Below are positions 34,556-43,188 of a DNA stretch of 64,000 nucleotides, piece by piece; positions within the stretch are counted from its first letter, which is position 1; each line of letters opens with the position of its first letter. The notes below the pieces were generated by a model. It was not told the DNA's origin. It made no database searches and saw only the letters and a program-made list of their open reading frames with translations. The stretch spans positions 4,898,001 through 4,962,000 of the forward strand of contig OY970164.1 of the NCBI GenBank assembly GCA_963706555.1, given 5' to 3'. Position numbers and translations under genes: made by a program. The DNA is from Bog-473 sp963706555 (GTDB taxonomy: Bacteria; Actinomycetota; Acidimicrobiia; Acidimicrobiales; RAAP-2).

Positions 34556-34608
34556 GGCCCGGGGGTGTTTCAGCACCGCCCGGGCCACCTATTGACAATC
34601 GACAATAG
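34556..34608. promoter_or_regulatory. Leader hairpin and dyad operator between the recombinase-like and HTH genes
   Basis: GGCCCGGGGGTG (34556-34567) folds with CACCGCCCGGGCC (34574-34586) leaving a six-base loop and one bulge, placing a strong hairpin in the leader of the recombinase-like/transposase transcript. Next to it CTATTG-N8-CAATAG (34589-34608) is a dyad containing a TTGACA. The HTH protein encoded divergently is a natural candidate to bind it. Confidence 0.55.
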
Positions 34609-34650
34609 TCCAGCCATTGCCGGCCGTCAACAGCGTCCTATAGTGCGATT

Positions 34651-34842
34651 ATGTGCGATGACCTTGTTGGAGTCGCAGAGATTGCCAATCTCCTCGGAAT
34701 CTCTCGACAACGGGTGAATCGGATTGCCCAAACGCACACTGATTTTCCGACCCCAATCGCGAAGCTAACCGCTGGACGAATCTGGCGTCAGAGTGAGATC
34801 GAAAAATGGGCTGCAGAACATGATCGGATTCGCGACGGTTGA
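34651..34842 (+). CDS. AlpA/MerR-like helix-turn-helix protein
   Basis: The 63-residue protein is a single winged HTH: 'DLVGVAEIANLLGISRQRVN' then RIAQTHTDFPTPIAKLTAG and RIWRQSEIEKWAAEHD. Such proteins serve as excisionase-like or prophage regulators. A TATAGT -10 box at 34639-34644 lies six bases before the ATG, so the transcript is probably leaderless. A TTGCCG at 34617-34622 could be the -35. It is divergent from the recombinase-like gene. Confidence 0.8.
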   Translation: MCDDLVGVAEIANLLGISRQRVNRIAQTHTDFPTPIAKLTAGRIWRQSEIEKWAAEHDRIRDG

Positions 34843-34983
34843 AGTCCTGTTTCGGCGGAGCTGGTTGCATCTCTCGACCCAGACGTCTCTGGGCGTTGAG
34901 CGCGCCGAAGCCTTACCCGCAATTGACGCGGGAAGACAGAGCGCCGAGATTCCTGGTTGGTTGGGGTGACGCCATTTCGAACT

Positions 34984-36163
34984 TGTGGGTGCCGAAAACC
35001 TCATCCAAACTCATCAGGCTGGACTTTCCTTGGCGAGACCATCATGACGAAGATGGAGCGTGGCGCTCTCCTTCCTCTACATTTCCTTCGTCCGTCTCCT
35101 CCAGTTGCTCCGTCTCTCACGTAGTGGGCAAGAGGACCTGGCCATCGAGGTTGTAATACTCCGCCATGAAGTTGCCGTCCTGCGCCGCCAGGTGGCGCGT
35201 CCGGCCCTCAAGCCCGCGGATCGAGCGGTTCTTGCCGGACTGACTCGGCTTCTCTCGGCTGCCCGCCGAGGGCGCCTGTTCGTCCAGCCAGAGACCCTGC
35301 TGCGATGGCATCGAGATCTGGTGCGACGGAAGTGGACCTCTCCACGCCGGCGGCCCGGACGACCGGCTCTGTTGGTAGGCACGGTCTCATTGGTGCTTCG
35401 CCTGGCACGAGAGAACCCGACCTGGGGCTACAGACGGATCCATGGGGAGCTGGCCACGATGGGCGTTAGCCTCGCCCCCTCGAGCGTGTGGGCAATCCTC
35501 CGCCGGCATGGCGTCGATTCCACTCCCCGTCGATCCGGGCCCACTTGGGCGGAGTTCCTCCGAGCCCAGGCGACCACCATGTTGGCCTGCGACTTCTTCA
35601 CCGTCGACACGGTGCTGCTCCGCCGTCTCTACGTGTTGTTCTTCATCGAGATCGACACTCGAAGGATCTACGTCGCTAGCATCACCGCGAACCCAGCAGG
35701 GGGTGGGTCACTCAGCAGGCGCGCAACCTCATCTTCGATCTTCTCGAGCGCTCCCGACCAGTGAAGTTCCTCATCCGGGACCGAGACACGAAATTCACCG
35801 CCAGTTTCGACGAGGTGTTCCGCACCGAGGGCATCAGAGTCATCAAGACGCCCATTCAATCCCCTCGCGCCAATGCGTTCGCCGAGCGTTTCGTAGGCAC
35901 CGTTCGAGTGAGTGCCTCGACCGTATGCTTGTGTTTCATCCGCGCCATCTCGAGCAGGTCCTGAGCGAGTTCGCTCATCACTACAACGAAAATCGCCCTC
36001 ACCGGTCACTTGGCCAGCGGGCGCCGCTCACCGTGGGGAAGAGGCCATTGCCAATAACGATCCGGATCCGGACCAACTACGACGGCGAGACAAACTCGGC
36101 GGTCTCATTCACGAGTACCGACTCGCGGCATGAGCTGCTCGGATGGGATTTTCGGCACGAACA
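34984..36163 (+). mobile_element. IS481/IS3-like insertion sequence, copy 1 (1,180 bp)
   Basis: The ends are imperfect inverted repeats: TGTGGGTGCCGAAAACCTCA (34984 on) against TGTTCGTGCCGAAAATCCCA (reverse strand from 36163), 19 of 23 positions identical including the following TCC. The ends begin with TG as in IS3/IS481 elements. One decayed transposase lies inside. No target-site duplication is evident. A related copy of 1,181 bp is at 56341-57521 in the opposite orientation. Confidence 0.85.
35060..36133 (+). pseudogene. IS481/IS3-type transposase (integrase core), frameshifted
   Basis: The N-terminal HTH part 'EVVILRHEVAVLRRQVARP', 'NPTWGYRRIHGELATMGVSL' and the rve core 'MLACDFFTVDTVLLRRLYVL' are in one frame. 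The second Asp region 'KFLIRDRDTKFTASFDEVFR' and 'SPRANAFAERFVGTVR' are in a second frame after a base loss in the G-run near 35699-35705. 'ECLDRMLVFHPRHLEQVLSE' continues in a third frame after another loss near 35907. The C-terminus 'GGLIHEYRLAA' is in yet another frame. The element is not autonomously active as written. Confidence 0.85.
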
Positions 36164-36459
36164 GGCTTTCTCTCTCGGGCGTGAGGCTTTATCTCTATTG
36201 GGCAGCTGCCGGCAGGCAACCAGACCTTGCCCCCTATGATGATCTTTCTACCCTGATGTCGTACCTTGCCACGCAACTCACGATGGGTATTGTTCGTTCC
36301 GATCCCGTGGCCTTTTGCGCAGGTTGTGGTCGTTCCTTCCAACCTGGACGGAAATCCGCTCCTGACCGTCGGGCTTACTGCCAATCATGCGGCCGGATGG
36401 CCAGTCAGCGGGATGCCTCTCGGCGGTATCGTGAACGACAGCGGATGCTCCGATCGTGA
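36164..36459 (+). pseudogene. C-terminal fragment of a cysteine-rich protein cut by the IS
   Basis: An open frame continues from the IS right end to a stop at 36459. Its tail reads 'VAFCAGCGRSFQPGRKSAPD' and 'YCQSCGRMASQRDASRRYRE', a CxxC-CxxC zinc finger followed by a basic helix. The N-terminal part of the original gene is not next to the IS left end, so only the 3' part survives. The parent family is not known. Confidence 0.5.
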
Positions 36460-36780
36460 ATCCTCTGCTTTCATGACCGGACCCAAAGATGGAAGCCATC
36501 TCGGAGAACCCCATGAATGGGCCGCCGGTTACAGGGTTCGACATGGAATCGCCCGCGTAGCCTTCGACATGGAATCGTTCCCACTGAAAAAACTGCAATC
36601 TGATCGCTTGGGCGGCGAGCACAGGAACTCCATAACAGGAACTCCATAACGAGGAACTTAGCCTCGATCCACCGTTTAGCCACGTGATTTGAGGCCGCGC
36701 ATCCGCGGAAAATGCCTCCGATGCTGGGAGAATTGCGGTTACTGACGCCGTTGTTCTCAACAACAAAGGAGGCACTTTCT
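36460..36780. other. Spacer with short direct repeats ahead of the IS1380 transposase
   Basis: No gene is seen. AGGAACTCCATAAC is tandemly duplicated at 36623-36650, and TTCGACATGGAATCG occurs at 36537-36551 and 36567-36581. An AAAGGAGG ribosome site at about 36765-36772 serves the transposase. The exact IS1380 inverted repeats could not be resolved by eye. Confidence 0.5.
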
Positions 36781-38091
36781 GTGAAGCCAGTATCGCGCGG
36801 AATCGACCGCGTCTGCGTGACCTTCGATGATCCGAATCTGGTGGCCAATGCCGGCCTGTTGCTCGTCGCCACCTTGGTGCGCCGGCTGGGCCTCGAGGCC
36901 CTGTGCAACGCGACGATCCGGCTCAGCGGCCGCGCCGGTGGGTTCCAGCCGGGGAGGAAGATCTTGACCCTGGTGCACGCCATGGTGGCCGGCGCCACCC
37001 ACATTGACCACGCCGACATGTTGCGGGCCGGTTCGACTGCCACTGTGTTGCCCCACCGGGTGATGGCCCCCTCCACGCTCGGGACCTTTCTGCGTAGCTT
37101 CACGTTCGGTCACGTCCGGCAGTTCGAAAAGGTGATCGGTGACACCCTCGGGCGCGCCTGGTCCCTCGGGGCGGGGCCCGGTGACCAGCGCCTGGTGGTC
37201 GACATCGACTCGACGATCCGTGAGGTGTTCGGACGGCTCAAAGGTGGTGCCGCCTACGGCTACACCAAGGTCTTGGGCTACCACCCGATCCTTGCGACGA
37301 GGGCTGACACCGGTGAGATCCTCCAGGCCCGGCTACGCAAGGGATCGGCCAACACCCAGCGCGGCACCAAGCGCTTCATCCAAGAGCTCGTGGCCCGACT
37401 GCGTCGGGCCGGGGCCACCGGCCCGATCACCATGCGCTTCGATTCGGGGTACTGGTCCCACGACACCATTGCCGTGCTCGGGCGTCTGGAGGTCTCATTC
37501 ACCATGGCCGTGCCCACCGGCACAAAGGCCATCGCGGCCTGCATTGGCGAGATCGACGAGTCGAACTGGGTCGCCATCGCGTACCCCGCCGCCGGGGAGG
37601 CGATGGTGACCGAGACCGTCTACAAGGGTCGGCGCCTCATCGTGCGCCGCACCCGACTACGCGGCCCCCAGGCGACGCTGTGGCCCAACTGGCGGCACTT
37701 CGCCTTCGTGACCGATCTCGACGGCACGGCGGTGGAGCTCGACGCTTTCCATCGCGCTCACGCCGTCGTCGAGCTGTGCATCGACGACTGGAAGGAGGGG
37801 GCTGGGATGGCGCACTGCCCCTCGGGTGACTTCTCGGCCAACGCGGCGTGGATGTGCTGCGCCGTGCTCGCCCACAACCTGATCCGCTGGAGCGCCAGGC
37901 TCGGAGGGCTCGTCGAAGAGGACACACTGGTAGTGGCACAGACCCTGCGCACCCGCTACTTCTCGGTCCCCGCTCGACTGGTGAACCGATCCGGAACACC
38001 GACATTGCGCGGACCCACTCATTGGCCGTGGGCCGCCTCGTTCATCGGAGCACTCACCAACCTGCACGCCGTCGCGTTCGTTCCGACCTGA
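36781..38091 (+). CDS. IS1380-family transposase
   Basis: The 436-residue DDE transposase starts at a GTG preceded by AAAGGAGG. It has 'TLVHAMVAGATHIDHADMLR', the first Asp in 'RLVVDIDSTIREVFGRLKGG', the second in 'ITMRFDSGYWSHDTIAVLGR', and the C-terminal helix 'AHAVVELCIDDWKEGAGMAH' with 'NAAWMCCAVLAHNLIRW'. These are IS1380 family landmarks. The frame is intact, so the element could still be active. Confidence 0.92.
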   Translation: MKPVSRGIDRVCVTFDDPNLVANAGLLLVATLVRRLGLEALCNATIRLSGRAGGFQPGRKILTLVHAMVAGATHIDHADMLRAGSTATVLPHRVMAPSTLGTFLRSFTFGHVRQFEKVIGDTLGRAWSLGAGPGDQRLVVDIDSTIREVFGRLKGGAAYGYTKVLGYHPILATRADTGEILQARLRKGSANTQRGTKRFIQELVARLRRAGATGPITMRFDSGYWSHDTIAVLGRLEVSFTMAVPTGTKAIAACIGEIDESNWVAIAYPAAGEAMVTETVYKGRRLIVRRTRLRGPQATLWPNWRHFAFVTDLDGTAVELDAFHRAHAVVELCIDDWKEGAGMAHCPSGDFSANAAWMCCAVLAHNLIRWSARLGGLVEEDTLVVAQTLRTRYFSVPARLVNRSGTPTLRGPTHWPWAASFIGALTNLHAVAFVPT

Positions 38092-38875
38092 GCGATCCCT
38101 GCGGACCGGCGCGGCCGCAGACGGACACCAACGCGCTCGACAACCCCACACGGACAACACGAACCCCTGGACTCGCACGCCTCAGGGTCAGAACTCGCCG
38201 CACTCCGAGATGGTCCGCACCCGCATTGGCAATACTGCTTGTTCAAATCCGCTCAGCCGGGGTCAGGCGGCCCCTCCTTTTTCTACTCCCCTTATGCAAT
38301 TCGGATGCCTCTCGGTGGCTCTGAGGGCCGTCTGACGACCTTCCGTCTTTGACTCGATTGGTGTGACGTTCAGAGTGCACATGAGGTGTCCCATTTGGAG
38401 CCACACATGACGCAGCGGTCGGACGATACCCCGCAGCTTGTCGGCCTCGAGGGTGGTGGCGTAATGGTCAGCGTCCCGGGCTGGCCGCCCCGAAGACATC
38501 GCTGCCATGAAGAGCTCCATCTTGACATTGATCGGTTTTGGATGTTGCCGCTGGCAACGGGAATTAATCAATGCTCGCCGTTCACAAGAGTGTGCTTGGG
38601 CGAAATCCACAACTTTCTCGTCACGTCAACCGAAGCGACCAGCGAAGGTCTTGGCAGTTGTGTGATACAGGTACGGCAATCATCCGCCATAACCGTTCGT
38701 CTGCACGGAGTCAGAACCGTCCGAACGGTAATCGCCACGGAGAAGCACCTGTGGTCCGATCTGGCGGCTTGTTAGCTAATGGGTGGACGATGAATGCCAA
38801 CCCAGGACCACTAAACATGAGTGAGGTAGTTCCCGCTAATTCCTTCCGAAGTTCAACAACGGAGATACGGAGTAC
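38092..38875. other. AT-richer spacer after the IS1380 transposase
   Basis: No supported gene is present in 784 bp. One plus-strand frame (38386-38775) lacks motifs and a ribosome site. The stretch probably contains the IS right end and insertion debris. A run of T at 38277-38282 after GGGG...CCCC is a weak terminator candidate. Confidence 0.4.
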
Positions 38876-39133
38876 ATGGACAACACCCCGAACAACGCAG
38901 ACATCGGCGACACTGTGAGAGTGCGCGAGCGCCACGAACTTCCACAGGATGTGCCGCATCTGTCGAAGATCGACCTCTCGCAAGGTCGATCCTTTCATCA
39001 GGCTGCACGGGATACGGGCGTCGATGCCGGGTATTTGTGCGCACTCGAAAACGGACGACGAGCACCGAGCATCGTTGTTGCCGAAGCATTAATCGAGGGC
39101 TACAAGATCACTTCTGTCGATGCTGAACAATGA
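38876..39133 (+). CDS. Small XRE-like helix-turn-helix protein
   Basis: The 85-residue protein contains 'LSQGRSFHQAARDTGVDAGY' then LCALENGRRAPSIVVAEALIE, the helix pattern of a Cro/CI-type HTH (S-x-x-Y-L-x-x-L-E-N-G-R-R-x-P). The N-terminal 35 residues are polar. It lies among mobile elements and may be a leftover regulator. An ACGGAGA ribosome site precedes the ATG. Confidence 0.6.
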   Translation: MDNTPNNADIGDTVRVRERHELPQDVPHLSKIDLSQGRSFHQAARDTGVDAGYLCALENGRRAPSIVVAEALIEGYKITSVDAEQ

Positions 39134-39362
39134 GGTCGGCATTAGGGCCCGCTACGGTCAAGAAATACTCGTCATCCTCGAGGGTAATGAGGCCGTTCGT
39201 CGCCAGTTGGCGTGCGGCCCGCTCGAAGGACTGGCTGATCCTGGGCCCGAGGCGTTGGTACCCACGGCGATCCGGGCGCCCCTGAAGAATGTCCCTTTCG
39301 TCGCGGTTGGCCCCTGAGTTGACTTCCTCGCCACTGAGTGCGTCCGGCGGGATTTCGTTCAC
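39108..39362 (-). CDS. Hypothetical protein, possible winged-helix fragment
   Basis: The 84-residue frame lies 23 bp downstream of the IclR gene on the same strand. Its C-terminal half 'ISQSFERAARQLATNGLITL' plus 'EDDEYFLTVAGPNADLI' looks like a helix-wing unit, as found at the end of winged-helix regulators. It overlaps the end of the XRE-like gene. I do not recognise a family, and it may be a fragment. Confidence 0.35.
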   Translation of the reverse strand: MNEIPPDALSGEEVNSGANRDERDILQGRPDRRGYQRLGPRISQSFERAARQLATNGLITLEDDEYFLTVAGPNADLIVQHRQK

Positions 39363-39385
39363 CTTGTACGACCTTGCGTACGACC

Positions 39386-40276
39386 TCAGAATTCTGGAAT
39401 CCTTCCACGCGCCTGCCGGGTCACAACCGAGGCCGACTTCACCAATCGCTGACCGAGAGTAAGTACCTCATCGACGCGGATCGGATGTTCCGGTCCCGTA
39501 ATGCTGAGCGACAGCAATACACGCCCAATGGGATCGAAGATGGGCGCAGCAATGGTCTTGATGGCGATTTCATCCGAGCCCGAGAGACCCTCGAGACTCA
39601 ATAGCAGTTCATTTTCCTTCTGTAGGACATGGGAGAGCTCACGCTCACCTTCCTCATCGGTGGGCTGTTCGCGTACCCGCTGCATTGCCGACACAATGGG
39701 CACGGAAGAGATGCTCGCTAGTGGAACGCTAAAGCCCCGTGAGCGGATTTCAGCCAGGGCCTGGCGATAAAAGTTGCTGACACCGGGTGCCGTCGAGGAG
39801 CGTTCAAGCCAGGTGGAAACTGCTGGCTCATCGGCCCATGCCATGAACACCGCACCGATGGGAGCGAGAAGCGGTGAACGATCGCCGGCGTAGCCGATGA
39901 GAGTCGCCAATGGTTGGGGCCCCTCTCGTGCGACGAAAATGACGTCCCGCCCTGCGATTGCCGTGACACCGATTTCTGCATCCATCTCTTCGGCAAGTCT
40001 TCGGGCCTCCAAAATAGCCGCGTCAATTGCAGGGTGCTGTTCCTGTGCGGCGAAGCCAGTCACCGCGAGGGCCGGCCCGAGCACATACGTTCGGTGCTGA
40101 GGATCACGAAGTAAGAACCCGCTGTCACAGAGCACGGCCAATGTGGCATGGGCCGAGGCGATGTTCATCCCCAAATGCTCAACCAGCTCGCTAATGGTAA
40201 AGCTCCTGGCCGCATGAGCGGTCAGAAACGACAGGATGCTGATAGCCCGAGTCGCGGCCGGCGCTGGACGTGCCAT
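39386..40276 (-). CDS. IclR-family transcriptional regulator
   Basis: The 296-residue protein has an N-terminal winged HTH ('ATRAISILSFLTAHAARSFT', 'ISELVEHLGMNIASAHATLA') and an effector domain with 'PAIDAAILEARRLAEEMDAE', 'VIFVAREG', 'APIGAVFMAWA' and 'IGRVLLSLSITG'. IclR proteins usually sense catabolic intermediates, so it is a candidate regulator of the accessory operons upstream. A dyad ATTTTG-N6-CAAAAT sits 35 bp upstream of the start. Confidence 0.9.
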   Translation of the reverse strand: MARPAPAATRAISILSFLTAHAARSFTISELVEHLGMNIASAHATLAVLCDSGFLLRDPQHRTYVLGPALAVTGFAAQEQHPAIDAAILEARRLAEEMDAEIGVTAIAGRDVIFVAREGPQPLATLIGYAGDRSPLLAPIGAVFMAWADEPAVSTWLERSSTAPGVSNFYRQALAEIRSRGFSVPLASISSVPIVSAMQRVREQPTDEEGERELSHVLQKENELLLSLEGLSGSDEIAIKTIAAPIFDPIGRVLLSLSITGPEHPIRVDEVLTLGQRLVKSASVVTRQARGRIPEF

Positions 40277-40310
40277 GACATCACCGTAGTGGAACCCTTG
40301 AGCAAAAGCG

Positions 40311-40328
40311 ATTTTGGTAAGACAAAAT
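40311..40328. promoter_or_regulatory. Dyad operator candidate before the IclR gene
   Basis: ATTTTG (40311-40316) and CAAAAT (40323-40328) are perfect inverted repeats around GTAAGA. The position 35-52 bp upstream of the start codon suits autoregulation. It also lies between the IclR gene and the end of the cysQ operon. Confidence 0.5.
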
Positions 40329-40548
40329 TAGATGAGGGCCGTTGCCCGGAAGCGTATGCGGATACGGGCGGCAACCAAGCGGGGCGGTGAGCCTCCCACA
40401 TGACTGTCGTGGATCAAATCAGGACACCGGGAATCGGCAACTCCGACCAGGGCTCCGTACCCCTCGCGAGAGGTGGTTGTCTCCGGCCGGCTCGCTCGCG
40501 ACATCAGAACATCTGCGATCGATTCGGAGCGACAGCGTCACACCCTAA

Positions 40549-41262
40549 CTACTCATCCCCCGCTGCATCGATCACCGCGCCGGCAAACTCTGGGCGGCAA
40601 ATGAGTAGATCCGGCAGGTAGGGATCTTTCATGTTGTACCGCAGTGGTGAACCGTCGAGTCTGGAGACATGGAGTCCAGCGGCGACAGCCACGGCGACCG
40701 GAGCACACGAGTCCCATTCGTACTGTCCTCCCGAATGGGCATACACGTCGACAAGTCCGCGAACAACTGCCATTGCCTTCACACCTGCCGAACCCATCGG
40801 AACAAGTTCCGTCCCAAGCTTCGCGACCAGTCTCTCGACACAAGCGGGAGGCCGTGTTCGCGAAACCGACAGTCGAATGGGCCCGGACGCCCGAGGCGCA
40901 AGCGTCGGTGGATCGCCCGTCGCGAACAAAAGACCCTCTGCAGGCAACGCGACGGCGCCCACAGCAGCGACGCCAGCTACAGCCAAGGCCACGTGCACTG
41001 CCCAGTCTAACCGAGGAGGCTCGCCGTACTCTCTACTTCCGTCCAACGGGTCGATGATCCAGACGCGCTCCCGCTCGAGTCGTATGGGATCGTCAACGCT
41101 CTCTTCCGACAGGACAGCGTCTTCGGGGCGCTCCTCGGACAACCTCGAGAGAAGTAACTCGTTGGACTTCCGGTCTCCCGCAGATCCGCCTTCTTCGCGC
41201 ATCTGTAGCAAGAGCGAACCTGCCTCAAGGGCGAGGCCTGCTGCGAGCGTATCGTCGTCCAC
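40549..41262 (-). CDS. cysQ: 3'(2'),5'-bisphosphate nucleotidase CysQ-type (PAP phosphatase)
   Basis: The 237-residue inositol-phosphatase-fold enzyme has the metal motifs 'AVLSEESVDDPIRLERERVW' (E-E), 'IIDPLDGSREYGEPPRLDWA' (DPxDG) and 'GGQYEWDSCAPVAVAVAAGL' (WDxxAP). It removes the 3'-phosphate of PAP, the by-product of sulfotransferases. It is the last gene of the sulfation operon and abuts cysNC with no spacer, so the role in PAP recycling is a strong inference. GC and codon use look lower than in the backbone genes. Confidence 0.9.
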   Translation of the reverse strand: MDDDTLAAGLALEAGSLLLQMREEGGSAGDRKSNELLLSRLSEERPEDAVLSEESVDDPIRLERERVWIIDPLDGSREYGEPPRLDWAVHVALAVAGVAAVGAVALPAEGLLFATGDPPTLAPRASGPIRLSVSRTRPPACVERLVAKLGTELVPMGSAGVKAMAVVRGLVDVYAHSGGQYEWDSCAPVAVAVAAGLHVSRLDGSPLRYNMKDPYLPDLLICRPEFAGAVIDAAGDE

Positions 41263-43188
41263 CTACGTAGCCTTCGCCACTGGATGCAGGATGCCCCGAC
41301 TACGGAGATTTTCGATCACCAGTTCGGCCGACACCGCCGGGGATACCGTCCCGCTGGCGTCAATGCGTAGATCCGGATTCTCGGGCACCTCGTATGGAGA
41401 ATCGATACCAGTGAAATTCACGAGATCCCCGCGACGGGCCTTGGCGTAGAGGCCCTTGCGGTCTCGCGATTCGGCGACCTCCAGTGGAGCGTCCACGTGC
41501 ACCTCTATGAATTCGCCGTCACTGAGCAGTTCTCGGGCGAGCTGCCGCTCAGCTCGGAACGGTGAGATGAACGACGCGAGGACGATGAGCCCAGCATCGA
41601 CCATCAACCTGGCGACTTCGGCGACCCTGCGAATGTTTTCCACTCGGTCAGCCTCGGTAAAACCAAGATCCTTGTTCAGCCCGTGTCGGACGTTGTCCCC
41701 GTCCAAGAGATAGGTGTGGTAGCCCTCTTCGTGGAGCTTCTGTTCCACCAGGTTTGCGATCGTCGACTTTCCGGCACCGGATAGACCGGTTAACCAGACC
41801 ACCACCGGCAACTGCCCTTTCTTGCGGGAACGTGAGGCCTTATCGACCTCGACTGCCTGCCAATGGACGTTATCGGCTCTGCGCAGGGCGAACTGCAGGA
41901 GACCCGCCGCGACTGTTTCGTTCGTGAACCTATCGATGAGGATGAAACTGCCCATCTCCCGATCGACGGTATACGGATCGAACGGGACCGGACGATCGAG
42001 GTGAAGATGACACACTCCGATCTCGTTCATTTGGAGAGTGCGCGCCGCCGCATGCGCAAGTGTGTTCACGTCAATCTTGTACCTCGGCTGCTCCAGTGTG
42101 GCCGCCACCCAACGTGTACCTATCTTCAGCCAGTAGGGCCGACCGGGGAGCATCGATTGTTCGCTCATCCAAATCACGAAGCACTCGAACTGGTCGGCCA
42201 CGGCTGGAGGAGCCGTCGCAGCAGCAATTACATCTCCCCTACTGATGTCGATCTCATCGCTCAGAGTGAGGGTTACAGATTGACCGGCGACGGCAACATC
42301 CAAATCTCCGTCCGCGGTGACGATTCGGGCCACAACCGACTCTTGTCCCGAGGGAAGTACTCGAACAAGGTCGCCCGGACGCACCAACCCTCCAGTAATT
42401 TGGCCGGCGAAGCCCCGAAAGTCGAGGTCGGGACGGCTCACCCACTGCACCGGCATCCGAAGCGGGCCGCTTTCTAAGTCGTCGGCGACCTCGACCGACT
42501 CAAGGTGGCCGATAAGCGTTGGGCCCGAATACCACGGCGTATTGAGGCTGGCATCGGTGATGTTGTCGCCGCGCAAGGCGGAGATAGGAACGGACACAAC
42601 GTCATTAAGGCCAATCTCCGCTGCGAACGTCCGGTATTCCGTATCGATGGAATCGAATGTCTCCTGGGAGTACCCGACAAGATCGAGCTTGTTGATTGCG
42701 AGCACGATGTGTCGGATACCCAGGAGAGAGACTAGGTAACTGTGCCGGCGTGTCTGAGTCAGTACCCCCTTGCGAGCGTCGATGAGAATCACCGCGAGGT
42801 CAGCAGTCGATGCACCGGTCACCATGTTCCGCGTGTATTGCTCATGTCCAGGTGTGTCGGCCACGATGAATTTCCGTTGTTCGGTCGAGAAGAATCGGTA
42901 GGCGACATCGATCGTGATGCCTTGCTCTTGCTCCGCCGCCAGGCCATCGACCAACAGAGCGAAGTCAAGCTCGCCACCTTGGGTCCCCATTCGCTTGGAA
43001 TCGTTCTCAAGGGCAGCCAGGTGGTCTTCGAATACCAGTTTTGAGTCGTAGAGCAGTCGCCCGATCAACGTGCTCTTTCCATCATCGACAGAACCACAGG
43101 TGATGAAGCGCAGCAGAGATTTGTTTTCATGTAAAGCGAGGTATGACTCGATGTCTGTTGCCAAGAGGTCGTTCACCTGATGCGACAT
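41263..43188 (-). CDS. cysNC: Bifunctional sulfate adenylyltransferase large subunit/APS kinase (CysN-CysC fusion)
   Basis: The 641-residue fusion has a GTPase half with G1 'CGSVDDGKSTLIGRLLYDSK', G3 'VADTPGHEQYTRNMVTGAST' and G4 'NKLDLV', followed from about residue 465 by APS kinase with 'VVWLTGLSGAGKSTIANLVE', 'YLLDGDNVRHGLNKDLGF' and 'GKGLYAKARRGDL'-like region (seen as DRKGLYAKARRGDLVNFTG). CysN with CysD makes APS, and the kinase domain makes PAPS. The start overlaps the cysD stop by one base (TGATG). Confidence 0.96.
   Translation of the reverse strand: MSHQVNDLLATDIESYLALHENKSLLRFITCGSVDDGKSTLIGRLLYDSKLVFEDHLAALENDSKRMGTQGGELDFALLVDGLAAEQEQGITIDVAYRFFSTEQRKFIVADTPGHEQYTRNMVTGASTADLAVILIDARKGVLTQTRRHSYLVSLLGIRHIVLAINKLDLVGYSQETFDSIDTEYRTFAAEIGLNDVVSVPISALRGDNITDASLNTPWYSGPTLIGHLESVEVADDLESGPLRMPVQWVSRPDLDFRGFAGQITGGLVRPGDLVRVLPSGQESVVARIVTADGDLDVAVAGQSVTLTLSDEIDISRGDVIAAATAPPAVADQFECFVIWMSEQSMLPGRPYWLKIGTRWVAATLEQPRYKIDVNTLAHAAARTLQMNEIGVCHLHLDRPVPFDPYTVDREMGSFILIDRFTNETVAAGLLQFALRRADNVHWQAVEVDKASRSRKKGQLPVVVWLTGLSGAGKSTIANLVEQKLHEEGYHTYLLDGDNVRHGLNKDLGFTEADRVENIRRVAEVARLMVDAGLIVLASFISPFRAERQLARELLSDGEFIEVHVDAPLEVAESRDRKGLYAKARRGDLVNFTGIDSPYEVPENPDLRIDASGTVSPAVSAELVIENLRSRGILHPVAKAT

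Noticed and set aside
38386..38775. A 129-codon frame after the IS1380 transposase
   Set aside because: No recognisable domain and no ribosome site. It is probably insertion debris.
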